From positions 516,236 through 580,235 of the forward strand of contig NZ_BMML01000003.1 of the NCBI RefSeq assembly GCF_014645815.1: 64,000 bases of DNA. The letters run 5' to 3'. The position numbers were made by a program, and so were the translations under genes. This DNA comes from Streptomyces fuscichromogenes (GTDB lineage Bacteria; Actinomycetota; Actinomycetes; Streptomycetales; Streptomycetaceae). Shown here in pieces: positions 16,431-26,160 of the stretch. The notes below the pieces were generated by a model that was not told the origin of the DNA, did not search any database, and saw nothing but the letters and a program-made list of their open reading frames with translations. Each line of letters opens with the position of its first letter. The first letter of the stretch is position 1.

Positions 16431-17113
16431 TCTTCGCCCGGATCAGCGACACCGTCAACCTCTCCTTCCATTACCCGCCGCTCGCCCGGCCCGACGGAGC
16501 CCCCGCCCTGGCCGCGTCCGCCTGGGAGAACACCTTCGACTCGCTCTACCCCGGCGGATTCGACGCCGGCCGCCAGGGAGCGGATCATCCACGCTCGCCA
16601 ACTGCACGACCTTCAAGGTGAACAACCCGGCACCAGTCCGGCCGAGGCGGCCCGTCGGCACCCCGTTCCGGCCGCGGCGGCCCTGTACGTTGTCGACGGC
16701 ATCTTCCTCGACCGGCTCGTCGCCTACGCCCGCGCGGGCGGCCACCTGGTCCTGGGCCCGCGCACCGGATACGCCGACCACGAGGCCAGAGACACCTGCG
16801 TCGGCACGGTTCCGGGACGCGATCTCGCCCGAGCCCTGGCCCAGCGGCTCACGCCCGAGACGGTGAGCGGCTGGAGCGACCTGCCGCCGACGGTCACCGC
16901 GACACGAGCGCCACGACGGCTCAGGGACAGCGCGTTCACATGATCCACAACTGGGGCTGGGAGCCGGCCATCGTGCCCGCTGCCAAGAACCTGACCGACA
17001 TCCTCGACGGCACCCGCATCTCGCCAGGCACCGCCCTGCAACTGCGCCCGTGGGACGTGCGCGTCCTCGCCGCCGAAGGAGAGCCGCGGTCCCAGGACGA
17101 GAACCTCGGCTGA
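16431..17113 (+). pseudogene. Frameshifted GH42 beta-galactosidase relic (C-terminal half)
   Basis: Pieces of a GH42 beta-galactosidase can be read in several phases: VNQLFARISDTVNLSFHYPP and a stretch ending FDSLYPGGFDAGRQ, then (shifted) RIIHARQLHD and FLDRLVAYARAGGHLVLGPR with TGYADHEA, which is the typical trimerisation-domain block, and finally MIHNWGWEPAIVPAAKNLTD with RPWDVRVLAAEGE, the C-terminal beta-domain. Frame changes and a stop at 16941 separate the pieces, and the catalytic barrel is missing. It lies directly before an intact secreted hydrolase gene, which suggests a former polysaccharide locus. Confidence 0.65.
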
Positions 17114-17130
17114 TCCCCACTGGAGGGGCC

Positions 17131-18939
17131 ATGCACAGAAGAAGACTCGGCAGGACACTCGGAGTCCTCGCCGCGACAACCGCCATCGCCGCCGTCCCGC
17201 TGTCGAGCGTGCAGGCGTACAACCCGACGGGCGGGATCCTGTACCAGCTCGGGAACGAGCCGTGCCTGAAGGGCCGGGGCAACTGCGCCATCTACCCCAA
17301 GTCCGCACAGCTGCCGAGCGGGCGGCTGGTCGCCTCGTTCGAGAAAGCCACCGTCGTCCCCGCCTCGGGCAGCGCCGCCGGAGAGACCCTCCCCGTCTAC
17401 AAGAGCGACGACCACGGAACGACATGGCAGCCGCTGTCGCAGGTCAAGGCACCGGCCTACCTGTCCACGAACCCCCGGTACGCGAGGTACACAAGCAACT
17501 GGACCAACCCGTACCTGTACGTACTCCCGCAGAACGTCGGCGCGCTGAAGGCGGGCACACTGCTGCTGGCCAGCGTCGTCTCCGGCGACGACCAGTACTA
17601 CAAAGAGCACAAGGAGGCCGACCCGAACTGGACGCCCACCAACGACGGCGACCGCAGCGACCTCGCGCTCGCCCTGTACTCCAGCACCGACGACGGCGCG
17701 ACCTGGAAGGTCGTCAACGTCATCGCGACCGGCGGCCGACAGGGCGGAAGCGCGGGCGCGATCGGCCAGAACATCGCCGGCGCCAACGTATACAAGCAGG
17801 TGGACCCGCTCTGGGAGCCGTACCTGATGGTCTACCGGGGGCAACTCGTCTGCTACTACTCCGACGAGAACGACTACACCGCCATCGACCCCGCGACCGG
17901 CGTGCCGACCGTCGACCCCGCCAACGCAACTGCGACGGACTCGCACGGCCAGTCACTCGTCCACCGCACCTGGGACGGGAACGGCCCGGCCTGGAGCGCA
18001 CCCGTCGTCGACGTCGCCGGTCAGACACAGGACATGGGCGGCGGAAAGAAGGAGACCGGCGGCGGCCGACCGGGCATGGCCAACGTCGTCCCCACGGCGG
18101 ACGGCAAGTGGATGCTCACCTTCGAGTACTGGGGCGGCGGCACCAACACGCGATTCGTGCTGGCCGACAATCCGTTGACGTTCTTCCAGGGTTCCCAGAC
18201 CGGCACAGGGGTCACCTCCCTGCCGGTGGCCCCCGGTTCCCGGCCGCTCGCCACGGGCGGCAGCCCGGTGCTCATCAGGCTCCCCGACGGGCGCCTCGTC
18301 TACAACGCGGCCGGCAGCGGGAACGTCTGGGTCGACGAAAGCGGTCGAAGCGACGGCGTGTGGAAGGAGTACCGGACCACCTCACCGGCCGCCTACAGCC
18401 GCAGCCTCCAATACGTCCGGGGCACCGGTCGTATCTCCATTCTCAACAACCAGGGCACCTCCACCATTGCCTACAGCGAGGTCGACCTCGGCCATACCCA
18501 CGGCGCCTACTACCAGCTTGTCAACCGCAAGACCGGCCAGGTGATCGGCACCGGGAACCACACCAACGACGCCGACATCGGCAACGGCGACGTACCCGAC
18601 GTCGTCCTGGAAGACGCCGGCACGGCGGCAAACCCCGACACCCAGTATTGGCACGTGACCACCGAACCCCAGGGCGGTGTGACACTGCTCAACAAGTCGG
18701 GCGGACGCGCTGCCGCTGTCTGGACAGGCAACGCCACGGCCGGACAGAAGATCGGCCAGTGGGTGGACGACAGCGCGAAGGGCAGCTGGAACCTCGTCCC
18801 CTCCGGCGACGGCTACTACAGGCTCCAGTCCGTGAAGGACACCACCCTCTATCTGAGCGGCGCCGGCCGGAGCGCCGCACTGACCCTGCAGAACGAGAGC
18901 AGTGACGGATCGCAGGAATGGCAGCTCGTCCAGCAGTAG
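17131..18939 (+). CDS. Secreted beta-propeller glycoside hydrolase with ricin-type lectin domain
   Basis: A 602-residue exported protein. The start ATG follows GGAGGGG; the N terminus (MHRRRLGRTLGVLAATTAIA) is a signal peptide with probable cleavage near residue 29. Residues about 35-440 resemble a sialidase-fold/GH93-like propeller: YKSDDHGTTWQPLS and YSSTDDGATWKVVN are Asp-box-like repeats, followed by WEPYLMVYRGQLVCYYSDEN and GRPGMANVVPTADGKWMLTFEYWGG. Residues about 455-602 form a ricin/CBM13-like beta-trefoil (YYQLVNRKTGQVIG... WQLVQQ). GH93 members are exo-arabinanases, so plant arabinan is a possible substrate, but the exact family is uncertain. Confidence 0.8.
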   Translation: MHRRRLGRTLGVLAATTAIAAVPLSSVQAYNPTGGILYQLGNEPCLKGRGNCAIYPKSAQLPSGRLVASFEKATVVPASGSAAGETLPVYKSDDHGTTWQPLSQVKAPAYLSTNPRYARYTSNWTNPYLYVLPQNVGALKAGTLLLASVVSGDDQYYKEHKEADPNWTPTNDGDRSDLALALYSSTDDGATWKVVNVIATGGRQGGSAGAIGQNIAGANVYKQVDPLWEPYLMVYRGQLVCYYSDENDYTAIDPATGVPTVDPANATATDSHGQSLVHRTWDGNGPAWSAPVVDVAGQTQDMGGGKKETGGGRPGMANVVPTADGKWMLTFEYWGGGTNTRFVLADNPLTFFQGSQTGTGVTSLPVAPGSRPLATGGSPVLIRLPDGRLVYNAAGSGNVWVDESGRSDGVWKEYRTTSPAAYSRSLQYVRGTGRISILNNQGTSTIAYSEVDLGHTHGAYYQLVNRKTGQVIGTGNHTNDADIGNGDVPDVVLEDAGTAANPDTQYWHVTTEPQGGVTLLNKSGGRAAAVWTGNATAGQKIGQWVDDSAKGSWNLVPSGDGYYRLQSVKDTTLYLSGAGRSAALTLQNESSDGSQEWQLVQQ

Positions 18940-19403
18940 GGCGCTTGGGGGGCTGGTGGATCGACCTCGGCCGAGACCCTGGGAGCGCTCAGTGGCGACA
19001 GTCTCCCTGGAAGTGCGGATGCTCTCGGACCCGTCGACGTCCCACAGGATCACTGGCCGGAGCCTCGGCCGTGCAACCTGGGGTCGCCCCCCGACGCCTG
19101 GCCAGGCTCTTCGTGCGAGGGTGCGATGCGCGTTGCCGGGACGGGCCACCGCGAGCATCGGCTCGGCGGTCCAGTCCTCCGACGCCACTCATCCGTGAAC
19201 GTGCTGCCGCCTCGTGGGTCCATCTACGTCAGTCTGAGCCACAGCCTCAATCCTGTTGATTCCCGGGCACGGCCAAGACGGCACCGGCCTACAGGCCAGG
19301 GGCTCCAGCCGCTCTGGAGGCCGCTCCTCGGCGGATCGGGTGGCCTCGCAGGCCTGGTGGCGTTTCCCCGGCACGGCGACGGTCTTGAGAGGTCCGCTCG
19401 GAA
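18940..19403. other. 464-bp intergenic stretch without a recognisable gene
   Basis: It lies between the convergent hydrolase and TetR genes. Short open frames are present on both strands but carry no family motif, no convincing ribosome-binding site, and no codon bias distinct from the other frames. I see no clear terminator hairpin. Confidence 0.4.
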
Positions 19404-20093
19404 CTACGGTTCTTCGTCCGAAGCAGCTCGCCGGCCTGGAGGGCTGTGGTCGTCAGGGCCGCGGCCGTCGCGGACCGCCTCCGCGAGCACGTCCATGGCC
19501 CACGTGATGGCCTTGGCCGCCTGCGCACCGTCAAAGTCCCATTTGGTCATGAGCCGTTCATAGGAGGGCACGTTCCACAGGACGTCGAGGATCGCCGCGG
19601 CCATCTGCCGCTGGACCTCGGACCAGCCGACCGTGTGCGGGGCGATGGCCTGGACAAGGGCGTCGCGTCGGCGTTGGTCCTGTGCTGCCAATGACGGTTC
19701 GTCAGGGTCGGGGGCGGACCACCGTGGTACGGCGAACGACGACAGCGAGGCAAAGGAGCGCGCGGTGATCTCGGCGAGATCGTCGAGGCCGAGCCCGTCG
19801 TAGGTGATGCCTGCTTCCTCTTCGAGGCGGCGCATGATGACGTTGCGCAGGTCGCGCTCCGTGGGGAAATGCCGGTAGACGGTCCGCACGCCGACACCGG
19901 CCTCCTCGGCAACGGCACGGAAAGTCAACCCCTGCCAGTCCCACACGGGGAGGCCGTGAACCAGGGCGGAACCGGCGGCGATGATCCGTTCGCGGGTCTC
20001 GGCGGCCCGCTGCTGTCGGAGCGTGCCGTCGTAGCGTCGGCGTTGCCGGGCAGGCTCGTTTCCTTCCGTCCCGGGTGTTGCTGGTGGACTCAT
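19404..20093 (-). CDS. TetR-family transcriptional regulator
   Basis: A 229-residue TetR/AcrR-type regulator. The N-terminal helix-turn-helix is clear: RERIIAAGSALVHG, LTFRAVAEEAGVGVRTVYRHFPTERDL at about residues 34-82. The rest is a helical ligand domain with no recognisable specificity. It is divergent from the sulfotransferase gene, with the shared 272-base gap 20094-20365 between them, so it is the natural candidate to control the sulfation cassette. The ligand is unknown. Confidence 0.9.
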   Translation of the reverse strand: MSPPATPGTEGNEPARQRRRYDGTLRQQRAAETRERIIAAGSALVHGLPVWDWQGLTFRAVAEEAGVGVRTVYRHFPTERDLRNVIMRRLEEEAGITYDGLGLDDLAEITARSFASLSSFAVPRWSAPDPDEPSLAAQDQRRRDALVQAIAPHTVGWSEVQRQMAAAILDVLWNVPSYERLMTKWDFDGAQAAKAITWAMDVLAEAVRDGRGPDDHSPPGRRAASDEEP

Positions 20094-20365
20094 ATTGATG
20101 GCACCATGCTGTCACTAATTGGTCGGGCGGTCGATCCACGCACACATGTGGATCTCGGTGCCGCCGATGATACGGCGGCAGCACAGAACCGCACCGAAGA
20201 GTGAGCAGGTCGTCGCACAGGGGCCGGCTACGAGCCGTACCGGCCACCTGACGCGGTCGATCCCGCCGACAATGCCTGATCGGCAGCGCCGAACCCGATC
20301 CGTCGTGAGCCGGACGCTGCTCGTGCGCGGAATCAACGGTTTGCATCCAGCTGATGGGAGTACCC

Positions 20366-21511
20366 ATGGCTCCGTACGACGAATTACTGGACACGGCTCG
20401 CACCGAGACCGGACTGGACGAATTCGGGGACGACTCCTTCCGCGAGGGCCTCGAGATCCTCGTGCGCTCGTTACGGGCGGAAGCCCGGCTCAATGACGCC
20501 GGTCGGACCGCTATCCGTCGCAACCTCCTCGGGCTGCTCGGGCAGAGACTCCAGATCGAAGCCTGGTACCGGCGCCACCCCGAGATCGACGACGAGGAGA
20601 TCGTGGCGCCTCTGATCGGCCTCGGACTGCCGAGGACCGGGTCCACGGCGTTGTCGTTCCTGCTGGCCGAGGACCCGCAGGCCAGGTCGCTGCGCACATG
20701 GGAGGCGGCCCGTCCGTGCCCGCCGCCGTCGACCGTCCAAGGCCCCGACCCCAGGGTCGAGATGGGCCGCGCCACCGTTGAGGAACGAACGAAGACCTCG
20801 CCGCGCCGAGGAGCCCTCGTTCCGGCCAGCGCAGACGGGCCGACCGAATGCCAGAGCCTGATGGCGCTCGACTTCAAAGCCCACCTCTTCCAGGCGTACG
20901 CCCATGTCCCGTCGTACTCGAGGTGGCTCCTCAACGCCGATCTCACGACGACCTACCGGTACGAACTGCGCGTTCTCAAACTGCTTCAGTGGGGGTACCC
21001 GGCCAGACCGTGGCGGCTCAAGTGCCCGTCCCATCTCCTGTTTCTGGACCACCTCGACGAGGTGTTCCCCGACGCCCGGTTCGTGATGACCCACCGGGAT
21101 CCCGCAGAGGTCATGGTCTCCGTGGCCGACCTCTACGGCGCCGTCTCCCGTTCGTTCTCCGACGACGTCGATCCGAGATACCTCGGCGAGCTCAACATCG
21201 CACACTGGTCGGTCGGCATGGAACGGGCTCTTTCCTTCCGGGCGGGCGGCCGCGACGACCGGTTCTACGACATCGACTTTCGGACGATGCACCGTGACCC
21301 GGTCGGCGAGGTGCGAGGCCTCTATGCATGGCTCGGGGAGCCCGTCACCGAGGCGTTCCAGAACGGCATGCAGCGGTGGTGGAAGCAGAACTCCGAGAAG
21401 AGGGAGCCGAACACGCACCCGGAGCCCGCCACCTTCGGCATCGACGTCGACGGCATCCGGCCGTTGTTCGCCGACTACACCACACACATGCGGCGCTGGA
21501 CCGCTCGCTGA
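20366..21511 (+). CDS. PAPS-dependent sulfotransferase
   Basis: A 381-residue sulfotransferase. The 5'-phosphosulfate loop is LGLPRTGSTALSF at about residues 86-98, and the 3'-phosphate segment is RFVMTHRDPAEVMVS further on; W-rich and RLKCPSHLLFLD blocks fit the bacterial Sulfotransfer_3 family. GGGAG six bases before the ATG at 20366 decides the start over an in-frame ATG at 20354. It begins a plus-strand set that includes the genes for making its donor PAPS and for removing PAP. It should transfer sulfate to a hydroxyl group of a small molecule or lipid that cannot be predicted. Confidence 0.9.
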   Translation: MAPYDELLDTARTETGLDEFGDDSFREGLEILVRSLRAEARLNDAGRTAIRRNLLGLLGQRLQIEAWYRRHPEIDDEEIVAPLIGLGLPRTGSTALSFLLAEDPQARSLRTWEAARPCPPPSTVQGPDPRVEMGRATVEERTKTSPRRGALVPASADGPTECQSLMALDFKAHLFQAYAHVPSYSRWLLNADLTTTYRYELRVLKLLQWGYPARPWRLKCPSHLLFLDHLDEVFPDARFVMTHRDPAEVMVSVADLYGAVSRSFSDDVDPRYLGELNIAHWSVGMERALSFRAGGRDDRFYDIDFRTMHRDPVGEVRGLYAWLGEPVTEAFQNGMQRWWKQNSEKREPNTHPEPATFGIDVDGIRPLFADYTTHMRRWTAR

Positions 21512-21524
21512 AGGGAATCGTCAC

Positions 21525-22559
21525 ATGGCCATGGATCTCACCGGAGGCCTGGACCCGTCGCGTGAACACGTCTTCGCCGAGCGCCCGGACAACCCGGAGA
21601 TGCGGGACTCGGTCAGCATGTGGATCTCCGACGACCGTGGCGCGCTCGGCATACCCCGGGTCGCGATCGAGGCCGTCGCGTCGGACTGGGGCGCACACCA
21701 ACTACAGCTCAACGTGGCCTTTCCCGACGGACGGGTGTACCGCCTCCGTGAGTCAGGGCAGTCCCACCCCGCATTGGACGGCGACGGTCGTGCCACCGTA
21801 CTCGGCACCGGACCCTTGGCGTTCCAGTGCCTGGAACCGTTCACGACCTGGACCGTGACATTTCACGGTACCGCTGTACAGGCCTCCACGCAGGCGTTGA
21901 TCGCCGGCAGCACCGACGGTCCTCGGGTGGATCTCGCGTTTCGTGTGGAGGCCACGATGGCGGCCCCGCCATGGATCCAGGGTGCTCTCCTGCCCGAGGC
22001 GGGGGAACGGCTCAGGGCGACGTCCGAGGGAGCCCTCATGGGCGGTCCGCGCTACGAGCAGCTCTTCCAGGCCAAGGGATCGTTGTGCGTCGGAGGCGAG
22101 GAGCACACGTTCGCGGGGAGCGGCCTACGGATCCGCCGCCAAGGCGTGCGCGACCTGACCGACTTCCGCGGTCACTGCTGGCAGTCGGCGCTCTTCCCGA
22201 GCGGCCGGGCCTTCGGCTACATCGCCTATCCACCCCGCGATGACGGGCAGCCGACATTCAACGAGGGCTTTCTCTACCAGGGGGACGGCCCGCTCATCCC
22301 TGCCCGAGTGGTGCAGGCGCCCTGGCTGGGGAGGCTTCAGCCCACCGGTGAGGACGTCTCGGTCGTGTTCGAGTCCGAGCTCGGCAAGACACGCATAGGG
22401 GGTGAGACGGTCGTATCGACGTTCGACGTCGTCGACCGGCCGAGCATGCCGAACTTCCCTGTCCTGCACCAAGGGGGAGCCCGCTACCGCTGGGACGGCG
22501 AGGAGACCTACGGAATGCTCGAACGCTCCAGCGCCCGCGACAAGATCACCTGGCCGTGA
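21525..22559 (+). CDS. DUF7064/DUF7065-like protein, AttH/CrtC-like beta fold suspected
   Basis: A 344-residue protein without a known catalytic motif. It shows the layout of proteins with two beta-rich halves related to AttH/CrtC-like lipocalins: [20 protein letters not shown] at the start, [12 protein letters not shown] in the middle, [21 protein letters not shown], and the C-terminal [14 protein letters not shown]. Such proteins occur near steroid, terpenoid and sulfotransferase genes and may bind a hydrophobic substrate. It follows the sulfotransferase by 13 bases, so it probably handles the same molecule. The function is inferred from position only. Confidence 0.65.
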   Translation: MAMDLTGGLDPSREHVFAERPDNPEMRDSVSMWISDDRGALGIPRVAIEAVASDWGAHQLQLNVAFPDGRVYRLRESGQSHPALDGDGRATVLGTGPLAFQCLEPFTTWTVTFHGTAVQASTQALIAGSTDGPRVDLAFRVEATMAAPPWIQGALLPEAGERLRATSEGALMGGPRYEQLFQAKGSLCVGGEEHTFAGSGLRIRRQGVRDLTDFRGHCWQSALFPSGRAFGYIAYPPRDDGQPTFNEGFLYQGDGPLIPARVVQAPWLGRLQPTGEDVSVVFESELGKTRIGGETVVSTFDVVDRPSMPNFPVLHQGGARYRWDGEETYGMLERSSARDKITWP

Positions 22560-22593
22560 TGATGCAGGCCACAGGGGAGAAGGGCAGGCGGAC

Positions 22594-23496
22594 ATGGGTC
22601 GGCTGACACACCTTCAGCGACTGGAGGCCGAGAGCGTCCAGATCTTTCGGGAGGCCGTCGCCGAGAGCGAGCGACCAGTGATGCTGTACTCCGTGGGCAA
22701 GGACAGCTCGGTCTTGCTGCATCTCGCGTTGAAGGCGTTCCACCCTTCGCGCCTGCCGTTCCCGTTGCTGCACGTGGACACGACATGGAAATTCCAGGCG
22801 ATGTACGAGTTCCGGGACAAGATCGTGGCGGACTTCCGCGTCGAGCTGCTCGTGCACCAGAACCCGGAGTGCGTGAGGCGGGGCATCAACCCCTTCGATC
22901 ACGGCTCGTCGACGCATACGGACCTGTGGAAGACGGAGGGGCTCAAACAGGCACTGGACCATTACGGATTCGATCTCGCCTTCGGCGGGGCCCGCCGCGA
23001 CGAGGAGAAGTCCCGGGCCAAGGAACGGGTGTTCTCGATCCGGTCCGCGCAGCACCGATGGGACCCCAAGGCTCAACGCCCGGAGCTGTGGCGGCAGTAC
23101 AACGTCAGCAAGCAGCCCGGGCAGACCGTACGTGCCTTCCCGCTCTCGAACTGGACTGAGCTGGACGTGTGGCAGTACATCCACCACGAGCGGATCGACA
23201 TCGTTCCGCTGTACTTCGCTGCGCCGCGTCCGGTAGTGGAGCGCGACGGGGCTCTGATCATGGTTGACGACGACCGGATGCGGCTGCGCCCGGGGGAGAC
23301 TCCCGAGCGACGCAGTGTGCGTTTCCGGACGTTGGGCTGTTATCCGCTCACCGGCGCTGTGGAGAGTTCCGCCGCCACGCTGCCCGCCGTCATCCAGGAG
23401 ATGCTCCTCACCACCAGCTCTGAGCGGCAGGGCCGGGTGATCGACCACGACTCCTCAGGATCAATGGAGAAGAAGAAGCAGGAGGGGTACTTCTGA
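22594..23496 (+). CDS. cysD: Sulfate adenylyltransferase subunit 2
   Basis: A 300-residue CysD, the subunit that forms adenosine 5'-phosphosulfate from ATP and sulfate. The PP-loop is YSVGKDSS (residues 32-39). [20 protein letters not shown] and the C-terminal [13 protein letters not shown] are hallmarks. It overlaps the next gene by one base (TGATG), the usual CysD-CysN coupling. In this setting it supplies activated sulfate for sulfation rather than for cysteine synthesis, because no reductase genes are present. Confidence 0.97.
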   Translation: MGRLTHLQRLEAESVQIFREAVAESERPVMLYSVGKDSSVLLHLALKAFHPSRLPFPLLHVDTTWKFQAMYEFRDKIVADFRVELLVHQNPECVRRGINPFDHGSSTHTDLWKTEGLKQALDHYGFDLAFGGARRDEEKSRAKERVFSIRSAQHRWDPKAQRPELWRQYNVSKQPGQTVRAFPLSNWTELDVWQYIHHERIDIVPLYFAAPRPVVERDGALIMVDDDRMRLRPGETPERRSVRFRTLGCYPLTGAVESSAATLPAVIQEMLLTTSSERQGRVIDHDSSGSMEKKKQEGYF

Positions 23497-25421
23497 TGGC
23501 GCACGCGACCAACGAACTCGTCACGACGGACATCGACTCCTATCTGCGGCTCCACGAGAACAAGTCGTTGCTCCGCTTCATCACGTGCGGCAGTGTCGAC
23601 GACGGGAAGAGCACGCTGATCGGGCGGCTGCTCTACGATTCGAAGCTCGTGTTCACCGACCAGCTCGCTTCGCTGGAGGCCGATTCGAAGAGGATCGGTA
23701 CGCAGAACGGCGAACTCGACTTCGCCCTGCTGGTCGACGGCCTGTCCGCGGAGCGCGAGCAGGGGATCACGATCGACGTCGCCCACCGGTTCTTCTCGAC
23801 CGAGCGGCGCAAGTTCATCGTGGCCGACACCCCGGGGCACGAGCAGTACACGCGGAACATGGTCACCGGTGCCTCGACGGCGGACCTCGCGGTCATCCTC
23901 GTCGACGCGCGCAAGGGGATCCTCACCCAGACCCGCCGCCACAGCTACCTCGTCTCGCTGCTCGGCATCCGCCACGTGGTGCTGGCCGTGAACAAACTCG
24001 ACATGGTCGACTACGCACAGGACGTGTTCCTCGCGATCGAGGCGGACTACCGCGGTTTCGCCGGCGACCTCGGCCTGACGGACGTCGTCTGCATCCCCGT
24101 GTCGGCGCTGAGGGGCGACAACATCACCGAGCCCAGCTCGAACACCCCCTGGTACAAGGGGCCGACCCTGATCGGACATCTGGAGTCGGTCGACGTCACC
24201 GACGCCCTTGAGAGCACCCCGTTCCGGCTGCCCGTCCAGTGGGTCAACCGGCCCGACCTCGACTTCCGTGGATTCTCCGGTCAGGTCGCGGGCGGGAGCA
24301 TACGACCCGGAGAGCGCGTCAAGGTCCTGCCTTCGGGACAGGAGAGCACCGTCGCCGGCATCGTCACCGCCGACGGAGACCTCGACGAGGCCGTCACCGA
24401 GCAGTCCGTCACCTTGACGCTCACCGACGAGATCGACGTCAGCCGGGGAGACGTCATCGCGGCCGCCGCCGCACCGCCGGAGGTCGCCGACCAGTTCCAG
24501 TGCCATCTGATCTGGATGAGCGAGGAATCGATGCTTCCCGGCCGGTCCTACCTGATCAAACTCGGAACCCGCACCACGGGCGTCGCGATCGATCGGCCGA
24601 AGTACAAGGTCAACGTCAACACCCTGGAACAGACGGCGACGCGGGCACTGGAGCTGAACGAGATCGGCGTCTGCAACATCCGTCTCGACCGGCCCGTCCC
24701 GTTCGACCCGTACACCGACAACCGGCACATGGGTGGGTTCATCGTCATCGACCGCATCACCCGCTCGACGGTCGCCGCCGGGCTCCTGGACTTCGCGCTG
24801 CGGCGTGCGCACAACGTGCACTGGCAGGCTGTCGAGATCGACAAGAGGGCCCGGGCGCACCGCAAGAACCAGCGCCCCGCCGCCGTGTGGTTCACCGGCC
24901 TGTCCGGCGCGGGGAAGTCGACCATCGCGAACCTCGTGGAGAAACGCCTCCACGACGAAGGCCACCACACCTACCTCCTCGACGGCGACAACGTACGGCA
25001 CGGCCTCAACAGAGACCTCGGATTCACCGACGCCGACCGCGTGGAGAACGTCCGCCGTGTCGCGGAGGTGGTCCGGCTGCTGGTGGACGCGGGTATCATC
25101 GTGCTGGCCTCCTTCATCTCACCGTTCCGCGCCGAACGCGAGTTCGCCCGGACCCTTCTGGACGACGGCGAGTTCATCGAGGTCCACGTCGACACGCCTC
25201 TGCACATCGCCGAGTCCCGCGACGGCAAGGGCCTCTACGCCAAGGCCCGCCGCGGTGAACTGATCCACTTCACCGGAGTCGACTCACCCTACGAGCCGCC
25301 GGAGTCACCCGAACTCCGCCTCGACGCCGACGGCACCCTCTCCGCCGAGGCATGCGCCGACCTCGTCGTCGAGCACCTCCGAGCGGCCGGCATTCTCGCG
25401 CCCCCGCAGGAGGCACCGTGA
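23496..25421 (+). CDS. cysNC: Bifunctional sulfate adenylyltransferase subunit 1 / APS kinase
   Basis: A 641-residue fusion. The N-terminal CysN GTPase has its P-loop [10 protein letters not shown] at residues 31-40, with [15 protein letters not shown] and NKLDMVDY following, then EF-Tu-like beta barrels. From about residue 455 the APS kinase CysC begins, with P-loop GLSGAGKST (468-476) and the [17 protein letters not shown] and [10 protein letters not shown] blocks. GTP hydrolysis drives APS formation, and CysC phosphorylates APS to PAPS, the sulfotransferase donor. The fusion is common in actinobacteria. Confidence 0.97.
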   Translation: MAHATNELVTTDIDSYLRLHENKSLLRFITCGSVDDGKSTLIGRLLYDSKLVFTDQLASLEADSKRIGTQNGELDFALLVDGLSAEREQGITIDVAHRFFSTERRKFIVADTPGHEQYTRNMVTGASTADLAVILVDARKGILTQTRRHSYLVSLLGIRHVVLAVNKLDMVDYAQDVFLAIEADYRGFAGDLGLTDVVCIPVSALRGDNITEPSSNTPWYKGPTLIGHLESVDVTDALESTPFRLPVQWVNRPDLDFRGFSGQVAGGSIRPGERVKVLPSGQESTVAGIVTADGDLDEAVTEQSVTLTLTDEIDVSRGDVIAAAAAPPEVADQFQCHLIWMSEESMLPGRSYLIKLGTRTTGVAIDRPKYKVNVNTLEQTATRALELNEIGVCNIRLDRPVPFDPYTDNRHMGGFIVIDRITRSTVAAGLLDFALRRAHNVHWQAVEIDKRARAHRKNQRPAAVWFTGLSGAGKSTIANLVEKRLHDEGHHTYLLDGDNVRHGLNRDLGFTDADRVENVRRVAEVVRLLVDAGIIVLASFISPFRAEREFARTLLDDGEFIEVHVDTPLHIAESRDGKGLYAKARRGELIHFTGVDSPYEPPESPELRLDADGTLSAEACADLVVEHLRAAGILAPPQEAP

Positions 25422-26158
25422 CCGGCGAGGACGACCACGAACTCGCAGCTTCCCTGGCCGCCCACGCGGGGCAACTCCTTCTGGACATCCGCGTGCAGGG
25501 CGGCGCCGAAGGAGACCGGCAGTCCAACGAACTGCTCCTGCGCCTGCTGGCACAGGAACGCCCCGAGGACGCCGTCCTCTCCGAGGAGAGCACCGACGAC
25601 CCCGCTCGCCTCCAGAACCGCCGTGTCTGGATCGTCGACCCTCTCGACGGAACTCGTGAGTACGGTGAACCGCCGCGCGAGGACTGGGCCGTTCATGTCG
25701 CCCTCACCGTCGACGGACAGCCCGCAGCGGGGGCGGTCGGGCTTCCGGCCATCGGGCTCGTCCTGCACACGGGGGAACCTCCAGACCTCCCGGTGCGCCC
25801 GTCGGGTCCCATCCGCCTCGCCGTCTCCCGGACCCGCCCGTCGGCTTGTGCTGACAGCCTCGTCGCGCGATTGGGCGCGGACCTTGTCCCGATGGGCTCC
25901 GCAGGCGCGAAGGCCATGGCGGTCGTACGTGGCGCTGTCGATGTCTATGCCCACTCCGGCGGCCAGTACGAGTGGGACTCCTGTGCTCCGGTTGCCGTGG
26001 CCGCGGCAGCAGGGCTTCACGTCTCCCGGCTCGACGGCTCGCCCCTGCGCTACAACAATCCCGATCCGTACCTGCCCGACCTACTCATCTGCCGTCCGGA
26101 ACTGTCTGACGCCGTGCTCGGTGCCCTCCGGGCCGTCGGACCAGAAGCAGCGAGGTGA
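25418..26158 (+). CDS. cysQ: 3'(2'),5'-bisphosphate nucleotidase (PAP phosphatase)
   Basis: A 246-residue inositol-monophosphatase-fold enzyme. Metal ligands are seen in LSEES (about 54-58) and [12 protein letters not shown] (71-82), with a C-terminal [12 protein letters not shown]. It hydrolyses PAP, the product left after sulfate transfer, relieving inhibition of the sulfotransferase. The start is a GTG with CAGGAGG before it and a GTGA overlap with cysNC. Its presence completes a PAPS synthesis and recycling unit. Confidence 0.93.
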   Translation: MTGEDDHELAASLAAHAGQLLLDIRVQGGAEGDRQSNELLLRLLAQERPEDAVLSEESTDDPARLQNRRVWIVDPLDGTREYGEPPREDWAVHVALTVDGQPAAGAVGLPAIGLVLHTGEPPDLPVRPSGPIRLAVSRTRPSACADSLVARLGADLVPMGSAGAKAMAVVRGAVDVYAHSGGQYEWDSCAPVAVAAAAGLHVSRLDGSPLRYNNPDPYLPDLLICRPELSDAVLGALRAVGPEAAR

Positions 26159-26160
26159 CG

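Noticed and set aside
18940..19403. Small genes in the gap between the propeller hydrolase and TetR genes
   Set aside because: Several frames are open on both strands but none has a plausible start with ribosome-binding site, a domain motif or a codon pattern favouring one strand.
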